Assembly (NCBI GenBank): GCA_025699025.1
Contig: JAILWJ010000003.1
Coordinates: forward strand, 58,192 to 122,191
Length of the DNA stretch: 64,000 nt
Direction of reading: 5' to 3'
Origin: Nitrosarchaeum sp.
Lineage (GTDB): Archaea > Thermoproteota > Nitrososphaeria > Nitrososphaerales > Nitrosopumilaceae
The notes under the pieces were generated by a model. That model saw only the letters and a list, made by a program, of their open reading frames with translations, was not told the DNA's origin and did no database searches. This document shows positions 32,562 to 41,195 of this stretch, piece after piece. The position numbers were made by a program, and so were the translations under genes. How positions within the stretch are numbered: position 1 is the stretch's first letter; each line of letters begins with the position of its first letter.

Positions 32562-35234
32562 TTGTTGGATAAAAAAGAGATTCTAAAGGAATTTTCGTCT
32601 GACCCGGACAGATACTATAAAGTAAAACTGTTTGAGGAACAAGGATTTGTTAGAAAATCATGTTCAAAGTGTGGCAGATTTTTCTGGACTTTGAATGCGG
32701 GACGAAACCTGTGTCCGGACGATGCAGATGACACATATTCATTCATTGGAGAACCACCAACATCAAAGAGATTTGACTACACTCAAGCATGGAAGCAGGT
32801 AGAGTCATTTTTTGTAAAAAATGGGCATACTTCAGTGTCAAGATACCCCGTTGTGTGCAGATGGCGCGATGACCTTTACTTTACCATTGCGTCAATTGTA
32901 GACTTTCAAAGAATAATGGGCTCCAAAGTAGTCTTTGAGTTTCCGGCAAACCCACTAGTCGTTCCACAGACCTGCTTGAGATTCAAGGATTTAGAAAATG
33001 TCGGTGTCACAGGCAGACACTTTTCGAGTTTTTGCATGATTGGCCAGCACAGCATTCCAAACTCACAGGGATACTGGAAAGACGAGTGCGTCGACTTGGA
33101 CTTTAGATTGTTGACTGATCAGTTTGGAATTAAAAAAGAAGAGGTGGTCTTTGTTGAAGATGTGTGGGCAGGAGGTGGCTCTTTTGGATCATCGCTTGAA
33201 TATTTTGTGAGAGGGTTAGAATTAGGGAATGCGGTGTTCACTGAATTTCAAGGCGAACTTGGAAACCATACAACACTTGATCAAAAGATTATCGACATGG
33301 GTGCAGGCCTTGAGCGATTTGCATGGATTACCATGGGAACTCCTACTGCATATGACTGCTGCTTTGGACCAATCAACCAGAAACTGTTTGGGAAAATTGG
33401 AATAGATTCGGATTCTGAGATTTTACGAAAGTATTTCACTGAAATTGCAAAAGCACTAGAAGGGTTTGAGGATCTCAACGATGTGAGACGCCATGCAATA
33501 AAAAAAGCAGGGCTTACTGACACGCATCTAAGCAAAATAATAACACCGCTTGAAGGGATGTATCTTATTGCAGACCATCTAAGGACGCTGATATTTGCAA
33601 TCACCGATGGCGCATTGCCATCAAACGTGGGAGGAGGATACAATCTTAGGATGATGCTGCGAAGAATCAACGGAACAATCGCAAGACTGAACCTAAAGCT
33701 GGACATCGATGATTTGATTGATGCGCATATTGACTATCTCAAAGACACGTATCCGGAGCTTGATGAGAAAAGAGAGGACGTAAAGCAGATTCTCAGTATA
33801 GAATCACAAAGATACGAAGAGTCCAAAGTGCATATGAAGAAAAAAGCAGACAGGATCCGCGAAAAGGGAGTGCCAACAGTAGATGAGCTAATCACACTAT
33901 ACGAGTCAGACGGGATTACGCCAGAGTATCTCAGGGAAGTTAATGCAATTTCAGAGATTCCATCATCATTTTACTCTAAACTATCTGACTTGCACCAGTC
34001 TGAAAAGAAAAAAGAAGTGGAAAAACTGCCACTTGAAGGATTGCCAGAGACTGAGACTATGTTTTACAAGGATGACACAATGGAGTTTGAGGCCAAAGTT
34101 CTCAAGGTCTTTGATGATTATGTGGTGCTAGACAGGACCTCATTTTATGCAAGAGGGGGAGGACAAGAGCCAGACCATGGGAGCATTGCAGGATTTGATG
34201 TAGTTGATGTCGACAAACATGCAAACATTATTGTTCACAAGCTAAACGGCGGAGTACCAAAACAAGGCGAGACTGTAAAGTGCAAAGTTGACATCACACG
34301 AAGATCAAACATTACAAAGAACCATACCAGCACCCACATAATCAATGCATCATCAAGAACTGTCTTGGGCTCTTGGATTTGGCAGCACTCTGCATTCAAA
34401 GAAGATGATCATGCAAGACTGGACATCACACACCATTCATCACTAAGTGACGAACAAGTAAAAAAAATCGAAGACACTGCAAACAAGATGGTAAAAGAAA
34501 ACCTACCAGTAAACATTGAATACTTTGATCGCGGCACTGCAGAGCAAAAATACGGATTTAGAATTTATCAGGGAGGGGTGGTTCCCGTAAAGTCTGTAAG
34601 AATTGTATCAATTGGAGACAGGGACATTGAAGCGTGCGGCGGAACGCATGTCAAAAAGACTGGAGAGATAGAGATAATCAAGATTACAAAGACAAAGAGA
34701 ATTCAAGACGGAGTTGTAAGACTGGAATTTGTTTCAGGACCAAATGCATTTGAGTATGTCAAGCAGCAAGAACAAGATGCAAAACGACAGGCTCAAGAGG
34801 AAGCAAGACGAGCAGAAATAGAAAAAACAAGAGAGGAAAACAAGCAAAAGGCAAGAGAAAAGATTCCCGCTTTGTTAGAAAAAATAGCATCAGGAGAATC
34901 TGGAGAGATTGAGGAAATATCAGCTAGAAACAAGCTTTGCTTTACTGCAAGCGAGCAGTATGACGAGTACTTTCACCTAAACTTTGGAAAAAAGCTAGTC
35001 AACAAGGACCCAAAGGCAGCGTTTTGTGGGATCTTCGAGTCTGGCCCAACTGTACGAATAATGGTGTATGCTGGAGACGAATCAGGCATAAACGCAGGCG
35101 CAATTGCCAAGGAAATTGCATCAATTTTAGGAGGATCTGGCGGAGGAGATGCAAAATTTGCTCAGGGCGGAGGAAAAGACACATCTAAAAAAGAGCAGGC
35201 AATAGCCAAGGCAAAATCAATGATCTTGGGATGA
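32562..35234 (+). CDS. alaS: Alanyl-tRNA synthetase
   Basis: Charges tRNA-Ala and edits Ser/Gly mischarging. It has the archaeal form of 890 residues. The N-terminal zinc-ribbon segment C-S-K-C-G-R-F-F-W ... C-P-D-D is near residues 35-60, typical of archaeal AlaS. The class II core follows. The editing domain has the zinc motif H-T-S-T-H near 587-591 and A-C-G-G-T-H near 691-696. The C-terminal glycine-rich end (G-G-S-G-G-G-D-A-K-F-A-Q-G-G-G) closes the oligomerisation domain. The start is TTG at 32562 or 32565, about 26 nt after ttcttaatatt. leuS follows after 4 bp. Confidence 0.95.
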   Translation: MLDKKEILKEFSSDPDRYYKVKLFEEQGFVRKSCSKCGRFFWTLNAGRNLCPDDADDTYSFIGEPPTSKRFDYTQAWKQVESFFVKNGHTSVSRYPVVCRWRDDLYFTIASIVDFQRIMGSKVVFEFPANPLVVPQTCLRFKDLENVGVTGRHFSSFCMIGQHSIPNSQGYWKDECVDLDFRLLTDQFGIKKEEVVFVEDVWAGGGSFGSSLEYFVRGLELGNAVFTEFQGELGNHTTLDQKIIDMGAGLERFAWITMGTPTAYDCCFGPINQKLFGKIGIDSDSEILRKYFTEIAKALEGFEDLNDVRRHAIKKAGLTDTHLSKIITPLEGMYLIADHLRTLIFAITDGALPSNVGGGYNLRMMLRRINGTIARLNLKLDIDDLIDAHIDYLKDTYPELDEKREDVKQILSIESQRYEESKVHMKKKADRIREKGVPTVDELITLYESDGITPEYLREVNAISEIPSSFYSKLSDLHQSEKKKEVEKLPLEGLPETETMFYKDDTMEFEAKVLKVFDDYVVLDRTSFYARGGGQEPDHGSIAGFDVVDVDKHANIIVHKLNGGVPKQGETVKCKVDITRRSNITKNHTSTHIINASSRTVLGSWIWQHSAFKEDDHARLDITHHSSLSDEQVKKIEDTANKMVKENLPVNIEYFDRGTAEQKYGFRIYQGGVVPVKSVRIVSIGDRDIEACGGTHVKKTGEIEIIKITKTKRIQDGVVRLEFVSGPNAFEYVKQQEQDAKRQAQEEARRAEIEKTREENKQKAREKIPALLEKIASGESGEIEEISARNKLCFTASEQYDEYFHLNFGKKLVNKDPKAAFCGIFESGPTVRIMVYAGDESGINAGAIAKEIASILGGSGGGDAKFAQGGGKDTSKKEQAIAKAKSMILG

Positions 35235-35238
35235 TATT

Positions 35239-38109
35239 ATGGCGATAAACTGGAATGAGATTGAAACAAAGTGGAGAAAAAAATGGGACGAGTCCAAAGA
35301 CTTTGAGACAAACCCAAACGACATGCCAAAAAAATTCATCACAGTTGCATATCCATATCCCAACTCACCACAGCATATCGGACACGGAAGAACATACACG
35401 CTAGCTGATGTTCATGCAAGATTTTATCGGATGAAAGGATACAATGTGCTATTCCCGATGGGATTCCATTATACTGGAACGCCGGTACTTGGAATGGCAA
35501 AGAGAATACAATCACAAGAAAAAGAGATCCTCGACGGACTGCGAAACATCTACCATGTTCCTGAGGATGCAATAAAGTCGTTTGTAGAGCCAGTAAAGAT
35601 TGCAGACTATTTTCATGAAGAGATAAAGTCCGGGATGATTGAGATGGGATACTCTATTGACTGGAGACGAGAGTTTACAACCATAGTTCCAGGCTATCAA
35701 AAGTTTATCGAATGGCAAATCACAACGCTAAGAGAAAACGGCAGAATCATACAAGGATCCCACCCAGTAGGATGGTGTCCGCGTGATGAAAACCCAGTAT
35801 CGCAGCATGATACAATGGGCGATGTAGAGCCAAAGATTGATGACAAGAATCATTTGATAAAGTTCAAGCTAGACGAGTTTGTGTTTCCAATTACGACACT
35901 TCGACCTGAAACAATTTTTGGAATCACGAATCTTTGGGTCAATCCAAATATTGTGTACAAAAAAATCAAAGCAGATGATGAATCATGGATTGTATCTGAG
36001 CAATGCGCAAACAAGCTAAAATTCCTTGGAAAAGAAATTTCCATGCTAGGCGATATCTCAGGAACTGATCTGATTGGGAAATATGCAATATCGCCACACA
36101 ATGATTCCAAGGTTCCAATACTAGAGGCAGACTTTGTAGAGCCGGGCATGGGAACTGGTCTTGTAATGTCAGTGCCAGCCCATGCGCCAAAGGATTACCA
36201 GGCATTGATGGACCTAAAGGCAAAAAAGCATTCCCTAGCCTCAAAAATCGAGCCTGTACCCATCATAGTAACAGAAGGGTACGGGGAAATTCCAGCAAAG
36301 ACGGTATGTGAGAGACTTGGAGTAACTGACCAGTCGGACTCTAAGCTGGAAGAGGCAACAAACGAGTTGTATATCAAAGAGTTTACAGGTGGAAAACTAA
36401 ATGAAAAGTGCGGCCAGTTTGCAAACACCAAAGTAGAGTTTGGACGAGACAAGGTAAGAGACTGGCTTGCAGAGAAAAAGCAGTTGGAAAAATTCCCGGT
36501 TCTTGAGAACGGCCCAATCAGATGTCGCTGTGGAACTGAATGTGTCGTAAAGGTGCTAAACAACCAGTGGTTTTTGAATTATGGCGATGAGTCATGGAAA
36601 GAGATTGCAAGAAGATGTCTGGATGAGATGAACATACTGCCAAACAAGATAAAGACAGAGTTTCATGATGTGATAAACTGGCTGCACGAGCGAGCATGTG
36701 CAAGACAGCAAGGGCTGGGAACAAAGCTCCCATGGGACAAGGACTGGATTGTGGAGAGCCTGTCTGACTCTGTTATTTACATGGCATATTACACGATATC
36801 TCGATTCGTAAATGACGGAACAGTACCTCCAGAGAGTCTAACAAAGGAATTGTTTGATTTTGTTTTCCTAGACAAGGGAGACATCAAGCTTGCTGCAAGT
36901 ACATCAAAACTAGGTGAGGATACAATAAATCTGCTCAAAAAAGAGTTTTCATACTTTTATCCAGTTGACTCTAGACATTCGGGACGCGATCTGGTTCAGA
37001 ACCACTTGACATTTTTTGTACTGAATCATGTTGCAATATTTGATAAAAAGTACTGGCCACAGGAAATTGTTGTCAACGGTTCAGTAATGATGGATGGTGC
37101 AAAAATGTCAAAGAGCATGGGAAACATCATACCGCTGCGAGATGCAATTAGAGACCATGGCGCAGATCCCATCAGACTGGCAATAATTTCGTCAGCTGAA
37201 CTGTTGCAGGATGCCGACTTTAACATGGAGTCGGTTTCTGGAATTCAAAACAAGCTGGAATCACTGCTTGAAGAGTGCTCCAGAATAAAGGCATCAGAAA
37301 TGAGCGGTTTGGAGGCCGAAGACAGGTGGATTTTGTCAAAAACCCAGAGCATGATAGTGTCAGTTACAGAGGCTCTTGAAAAGATGAGACTGCGAGAGGC
37401 CTTGCATGATATCTTGTTTACATTCGAGTCGGATTTGAGCTGGTATGCAAAAAGGGCAGATGCCAAGGGAAGAAAGGATGTCTCTGCCATACTGCACAAG
37501 ATAAATTCTGTACGGGTTGCAATGCTCTCCCCATTTGCTCCACATATAGCAGAAGAGATGTGGCAAAAACTAGGATATGCAAATCCAGTATCAAAGGAGA
37601 GATGGCCAGAATATTCCAAAGATATGATAGATGGCACATCAATTCAGTCCGAAGAACTGCTAAAAAGCACCATAAGCGATATTGCAAACATTCTCAAAGT
37701 TACAAAGATCACTCCGCAAAAAATTGTGCTCTATGTAAATTCAGATTCCATGAAATCCAAAATATATCGCAAAATTCTGGAGATTATGGTTGGGGGTCAA
37801 AACAACATGGGAGTCATAATGAAAGAACTCATTGCAGACCCAGAAACTTCAGATGCTAAAAAGATGCCAGACTTTGTTCAAAAGACAATCAAGGACCTGC
37901 ATTCAGAGTCAGAGACCATCAAAACAATGAAGCTAGAATCAGATTCATTTGGTGAAAAAGAGTTCCTGTCTAAAGAATTGGCAAGCATCGGCAAAAAAGA
38001 GTTTGGTGTAGATATTACAGTATATTCAGAGTCAGATTCTGACATTTATGATCCTAAAGGAAAGGCAAGACATGCAAGACCGTACAAGCCAGCAATATTG
38101 ATTGAATAG
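35239..38109 (+). CDS. leuS: Leucyl-tRNA synthetase
   Basis: Charges tRNA-Leu. It is an archaeal/eukaryotic-type class I enzyme of 956 residues. The HIGH motif is H-I-G-H at residues 46-49 (after A-Y-P-Y-P-N-S-P-Q). The editing CP1 domain with T-L-R-P-E-T near 219-224 is inserted. KMSKS appears as K-M-S-K-S near 622-626, followed by an anticodon-binding helical domain. It reads as one operon with alaS (4-bp gap). No oddities seen. Confidence 0.96.
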   Translation: MAINWNEIETKWRKKWDESKDFETNPNDMPKKFITVAYPYPNSPQHIGHGRTYTLADVHARFYRMKGYNVLFPMGFHYTGTPVLGMAKRIQSQEKEILDGLRNIYHVPEDAIKSFVEPVKIADYFHEEIKSGMIEMGYSIDWRREFTTIVPGYQKFIEWQITTLRENGRIIQGSHPVGWCPRDENPVSQHDTMGDVEPKIDDKNHLIKFKLDEFVFPITTLRPETIFGITNLWVNPNIVYKKIKADDESWIVSEQCANKLKFLGKEISMLGDISGTDLIGKYAISPHNDSKVPILEADFVEPGMGTGLVMSVPAHAPKDYQALMDLKAKKHSLASKIEPVPIIVTEGYGEIPAKTVCERLGVTDQSDSKLEEATNELYIKEFTGGKLNEKCGQFANTKVEFGRDKVRDWLAEKKQLEKFPVLENGPIRCRCGTECVVKVLNNQWFLNYGDESWKEIARRCLDEMNILPNKIKTEFHDVINWLHERACARQQGLGTKLPWDKDWIVESLSDSVIYMAYYTISRFVNDGTVPPESLTKELFDFVFLDKGDIKLAASTSKLGEDTINLLKKEFSYFYPVDSRHSGRDLVQNHLTFFVLNHVAIFDKKYWPQEIVVNGSVMMDGAKMSKSMGNIIPLRDAIRDHGADPIRLAIISSAELLQDADFNMESVSGIQNKLESLLEECSRIKASEMSGLEAEDRWILSKTQSMIVSVTEALEKMRLREALHDILFTFESDLSWYAKRADAKGRKDVSAILHKINSVRVAMLSPFAPHIAEEMWQKLGYANPVSKERWPEYSKDMIDGTSIQSEELLKSTISDIANILKVTKITPQKIVLYVNSDSMKSKIYRKILEIMVGGQNNMGVIMKELIADPETSDAKKMPDFVQKTIKDLHSESETIKTMKLESDSFGEKEFLSKELASIGKKEFGVDITVYSESDSDIYDPKGKARHARPYKPAILIE

Positions 38110-38135
38110 AATAAGGCTCAGATTCCGTCGCATAA

Positions 38136-38738
38136 TCAGAATGAGTTCTCAAAAACAACATCAGACAATGGTAATTGACCGCCACGAGGTCCTGGTTCTT
38201 TTGCCTTTTTGCCGACTACCACCATCATAGATATAACATGATCATCGGGCAGATGAATTAATTTGCCCACCCCATCATAGTCAAATCCTTTCATAGGACA
38301 AGTGTCGTATCCCATGGAACGAGCAGCAAGCATTATAGTCTGGGCTGCCATGCCACACGATCTCATTGCCTCATCTCTTTGCTGCTGAGATTTTCCACGA
38401 TATGAATTTCTAAGTGAATCAACAAGTGCAATTCTTGACTCTTCAGGAATATTTTGCCAGTATCTTTCAGGATATTTGTCCCAGGAATTCAAATCGGCAC
38501 ACAAAATTATAACAAGAGAGGCTTCGGAGACCTGCCTTTGTCCATAAGATAGTTCAGAGAGTCTGTCTTTGATTTTCTGGTTAGTTACAATGACAAATCG
38601 CCAGTTCTGAATGTTGTATGATGTCGGAGACAGGACAGCTGATTCCAAGATTTTTGTAATCTCATCTGTACTCATCTTGTGATTGATATCAAAGCTCTTC
38701 ACTGAACGTCTCGACTCGATTGCCTCAAATGTATCCAT
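38136..38738 (-). CDS. Nitroreductase-family FMN protein
   Basis: A 200-residue flavin enzyme. The FMN-phosphate motif E-S-R-R-S-V-K-S-F is at residues 7-15, with S-P-T-S-Y-N-I-Q-N-W-R-F near 37-48 and G-M-A-A-Q-T-I-M-L-A near 128-137. The family reduces nitro compounds, quinones or other acceptors with NAD(P)H; natural substrates are rarely known. TATA-like attaaatt at about 38758-38765 (minus-strand sense) fits its own leaderless start. The three-hairpin RNA candidate lies just upstream on the same strand, so it could also be a leader element of this gene. Confidence 0.87.
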   Translation of the reverse strand: MDTFEAIESRRSVKSFDINHKMSTDEITKILESAVLSPTSYNIQNWRFVIVTNQKIKDRLSELSYGQRQVSEASLVIILCADLNSWDKYPERYWQNIPEESRIALVDSLRNSYRGKSQQQRDEAMRSCGMAAQTIMLAARSMGYDTCPMKGFDYDGVGKLIHLPDDHVISMMVVVGKKAKEPGPRGGQLPLSDVVFENSF

Positions 38739-38772
38739 GAATTAAAAAGATACAAGGCAAATTTAATCCAAT

Positions 38773-38785
38773 AAAAAAACAAAAA
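38773..38785 (-). terminator. T-rich terminator of the three-hairpin RNA
   Basis: On the minus strand the sequence runs TTTTT-G-TTTTTTT right after the third hairpin and a short GC-rich segment. A T-run is the main termination signal of archaeal RNA polymerase. Confidence 0.5.
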
Positions 38786-38928
38786 GGCGTATGCAAGCTT
38801 AAGACCAATTCCGGGGAAGAATTGGTGACAGCTCTTTCTCGCTTAAGACCAACAACGGTAGTTGACTTGGTGACAGCGATTGTCTTAAGGCCTGAAGCGT
38901 TTGCAATCAGACGACAGACAAACCTTTT
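38786..38928 (-). ncRNA. Candidate structured RNA: three tandem hairpins sharing one internal loop
   Basis: On the minus strand three adjacent hairpins (38880-38921, 38839-38879, 38796-38833) share one plan: outer stem of 5-6 bp ending in CU/AG, internal loop 5'-GUC / CUUA-3', then an inner stem and a loop. Outer stems are UUGUCU/AGACAA, UCGCU/AGCGA and GAGCU/AGCUU. Inner stems include GUCUGA/UCAGGC and ACCAAUUC/GAAUUGGU. Stem sequences differ between copies while pairing is kept. Two pairs are G-U on the minus strand but A-C on the plus strand, so the RNA strand is minus. A TATA box lies upstream and a T-run downstream. No known RNA family recognised. It may be free-standing or a leader of the nitroreductase gene. 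Confidence 0.6.
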
Positions 38929-38950
38929 CAAAATCATTTTGTGAATTTGC

Positions 38951-38959
38951 TATATAACC
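38951..38959 (-). promoter_or_regulatory. TATA box upstream of the three-hairpin RNA
   Basis: Minus-strand ggttatata at 38959-38951 is a good archaeal TATA box. A start about 26 nt further on falls near 38928, immediately before the first hairpin. Confidence 0.5.
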
Positions 38960-39038
38960 AGAACTACTAATTCATACTAGTGCAAGACCACACCAGTAGA
39001 ATATTGTATTTATTAGGCCCAAGCCAAATTTCACCAGA

Positions 39039-40052
39039 ATGAAGATTGCAGTAATGGGAATGGGGGTCGCAGGATCATACCTCATGGCAAGACTAAAGGA
39101 TTCAGAGCATGATGTAACAGGATATGAGAGAAACCCGCAAGAAAGACACGATTCCATCTGCGCTTGGGGAACAATAAAGCCAGTACTTACTGAATTTTGC
39201 AAAAAGACTGGCAGGAATTTTGACGACTTTTTAATTCATGATGGAAAAAACATGCATGTGAAAATGAACAATGACGTCAAGTTTGACATTGGGCTGCACG
39301 GGTTGTGCACATATGACAAGCTGGCACTGATCAAAGATTTCATTAAAGATTCTAAAATTATCTACGGACAAGCCCCGCCACTAGCAGAGTTAGAAAAAGA
39401 GTACGACATGATAGTTGATTGTACTGGATTTTCAAGAACATACTTGCCAAAGCTCAAAGAAGACTTCTTTCTTCCAACATACGAGTATAAGGTAGAGTAT
39501 GAGAATGGATTACCATATGATGACTTTTACATCGAACCATTTCCTGGAATGTCAGGATATTTCTGGTATTTCCCACTGGGCGAAAAGTGGGCCCATATTG
39601 GGGCAGGAGACTACAACAAGAACCACATCAAGGCAACTGACGAGTTTCTCAAAAAGCATGGCGGCAAAGTCGTACAAACAAAAGGAAGGCCAATCAGACT
39701 TGCAACTCCGGACAGATGCAAGCCGTTTTATTCCGGAAAAGTGGTAGGTGTTGGCGAATCAATTGGCACTGTCTATGCATTGCTAGGTGAAGGAATCATC
39801 CCATCAATGCAGTGTGTTGATATTTTCCTTGAGAACATGAATGACTTTGCAGCATATGAAAAGGCAGTAGACAATCACTACAGGGTCTATGCAAAAGTCT
39901 TCAATTTTGTTCGTGCAAAGATAAAAAAAGATTTCAGTTTCTTCAAGTCACTTCCAGATTTTATCGCCATATTTCGTTACATGAAGAAAAATGAAGCAAG
40001 GTTTGGCATGGACATCAAGATTGCAGATCTAATAAAGGTAGCAAAAGCCTAG
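39039..40052 (+). CDS. Geranylgeranyl reductase-family flavoprotein
   Basis: A 337-residue FAD protein of the geranylgeranyl/digeranylgeranylglycerophospholipid reductase family. The dinucleotide motif is I-A-V-M-G-M-G-V-A-G-S at residues 3-13. Y-E-R-N near 29-32 binds the adenosine ribose. V-D-C-T-G-F-S-R lies near 127-134, P-L-G-E-K-W-A-H-I-G-A-G near 185-196, and V-V-G-V-G-E-S-I-G-T-V near 234-244. In archaea such enzymes saturate isoprenoid chains of membrane lipids or quinones; the exact substrate here is unknown. It overlaps the convergent cysteine-cluster gene by 4 bp. Confidence 0.8.
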   Translation: MKIAVMGMGVAGSYLMARLKDSEHDVTGYERNPQERHDSICAWGTIKPVLTEFCKKTGRNFDDFLIHDGKNMHVKMNNDVKFDIGLHGLCTYDKLALIKDFIKDSKIIYGQAPPLAELEKEYDMIVDCTGFSRTYLPKLKEDFFLPTYEYKVEYENGLPYDDFYIEPFPGMSGYFWYFPLGEKWAHIGAGDYNKNHIKATDEFLKKHGGKVVQTKGRPIRLATPDRCKPFYSGKVVGVGESIGTVYALLGEGIIPSMQCVDIFLENMNDFAAYEKAVDNHYRVYAKVFNFVRAKIKKDFSFFKSLPDFIAIFRYMKKNEARFGMDIKIADLIKVAKA

Positions 40053-40753
40053 CCAAAACTCATCGAGCTATAGTTTTCCCTGTTTGTTCTATTTGATGCC
40101 ATGTTGTATTCATAAATTATCTTAGAATATTCCTTTAGTTCCTCCTTCATCGGGGATATGTCATCAGACAGATAAAACCCGGGACAGTCTCCTGTGAACT
40201 GGTATGTGGCATGTACTCGCGCTCTTCCTTTTTCGTTTTCAAGCCACGTAGAAAACGGGTAAAGATAGCACACGCCTGGCCTGCCAGGATGCATAGAACA
40301 TGCCCCCTTGTCATCTAAGAATCTGCATGATATGTGGGTGCCATCATCTTTTTCTGTCTCGTCTTTTTTTCGCTTTAGATTTATGGTAGTCATTGTAGTC
40401 ATTTGTCCAGACGGACCAGATTCCTGATATGTCACAGTTAGTGTCTCATTTTTTATAAAATCAGAAGGCTTTTGGTATTTGAGTCCATTTCCAATTGTGA
40501 TTAGATCATCAGACGTTAATGGTAATCGTCCTTGTCGGTCACAGCAGTTGTGGCAGTCTGGCCAAAAACATTTCCACAAGATGTACTTTTTTTCAGATGT
40601 AAGATATGGCAAGTGAAATATGACATCTTTTACTTTAAGCGGATAGTCAGATACTGCGGTAATTTTTCCAAGCATAAAGTCGTGCAGTATTGGATCAACA
40701 TCCCAGTTTTTCTCTAGCAAATCAAGTGATTCTTGAATTTCTTTTTGTGACAA
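40049..40753 (-). CDS. YkgJ-type cysteine-cluster (Zn/Fe-chelating) protein
   Basis: A 234-residue protein with the cysteine cluster C-F-W-P-D-C-H-N-C-C-D-R-Q-G-R-L-P-L near residues 62-79. A second group, C-R-F-L-D-D-K-G-A-C ... H-P-G-R-P-G-V-C near 147-168, follows with a third C in G-D-C-P-G-F near 196. That is the putative zinc- or iron-chelating domain seen in YkgJ-like proteins, which bind a metal or Fe-S centre of unclear use. The start is TTG at 40753. It is divergent from the small gene at 40789. Confidence 0.8.
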   Translation of the reverse strand: MSQKEIQESLDLLEKNWDVDPILHDFMLGKITAVSDYPLKVKDVIFHLPYLTSEKKYILWKCFWPDCHNCCDRQGRLPLTSDDLITIGNGLKYQKPSDFIKNETLTVTYQESGPSGQMTTMTTINLKRKKDETEKDDGTHISCRFLDDKGACSMHPGRPGVCYLYPFSTWLENEKGRARVHATYQFTGDCPGFYLSDDISPMKEELKEYSKIIYEYNMASNRTNRENYSSMSFG

Positions 40754-40788
40754 CTATTAAGTTATAACTTCTTTTTAAGATGTTATTA

Positions 40789-41109
40789 ATGTTGAGTGGA
40801 AAAGGCAAGTATGCATCAGCCACAGAGAACAGAAGGTTTGTCTGGGCTGAAATTGTTTGGCCTTTGATTCTTGAGATTAATGATGTTGCATTTTCACTTC
40901 AACAGTATCAGAAGAAAAGAGACGAGATATGCAAGGAGAAAAATGTGACAATCACTACAACATCAAGAGGGCTCGCATCTTTGTTGCAAAAAGGAATTCT
41001 ATTAAAGGAAGATAAAATATACTCGATTCATTTTAGATTAATTCCATACATGAGGCTAAAAGCAAACTGCGATTATGCAACAGCAATTCACGAAGTTAGA
41101 ATCAAGTGA
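40789..41109 (+). CDS. Small conserved hypothetical protein (106 aa)
   Basis: A basic, mostly helical protein. A stretch with T-T-T-S-R-G-L-A-S-L-L-Q-K-G-I-L-L-K-E-D-K-I-Y-S-I near residues 61-85 has the look of a winged-helix recognition part, so DNA binding is possible but not shown. The ATG at 40789 is preferred because gttataac at 40761-40768 is a TATA box about 25 nt upstream; ATG at 40780 is in frame. It is divergent from the cysteine-cluster gene. Confidence 0.6.
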   Translation: MLSGKGKYASATENRRFVWAEIVWPLILEINDVAFSLQQYQKKRDEICKEKNVTITTTSRGLASLLQKGILLKEDKIYSIHFRLIPYMRLKANCDYATAIHEVRIK

Positions 41110-41195
41110 TGTCCAGTACAGGATTAGATGCACCAGTTTGATCTACAAATCAACATAAAACACGAACCGTGCAAAAACAATTTGCAAGAAATCGG

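Noticed and set aside
38796..38921. Reading the three hairpins on the plus strand as K-turns (UAAG/GAC loop)
   Set aside because: The GA/GA geometry does not line up with a proper K-turn, and two stem pairs become A-C mismatches on that strand, so the minus strand is preferred.
38725..38937. A 70-codon minus-strand frame across the three-hairpin region
   Set aside because: It is formed by the repeated hairpin sequence itself (A-V-T-K-S / A-V-T-N-S), has no family look, and ends inside the nitroreductase start. The RNA structure explains the region better.
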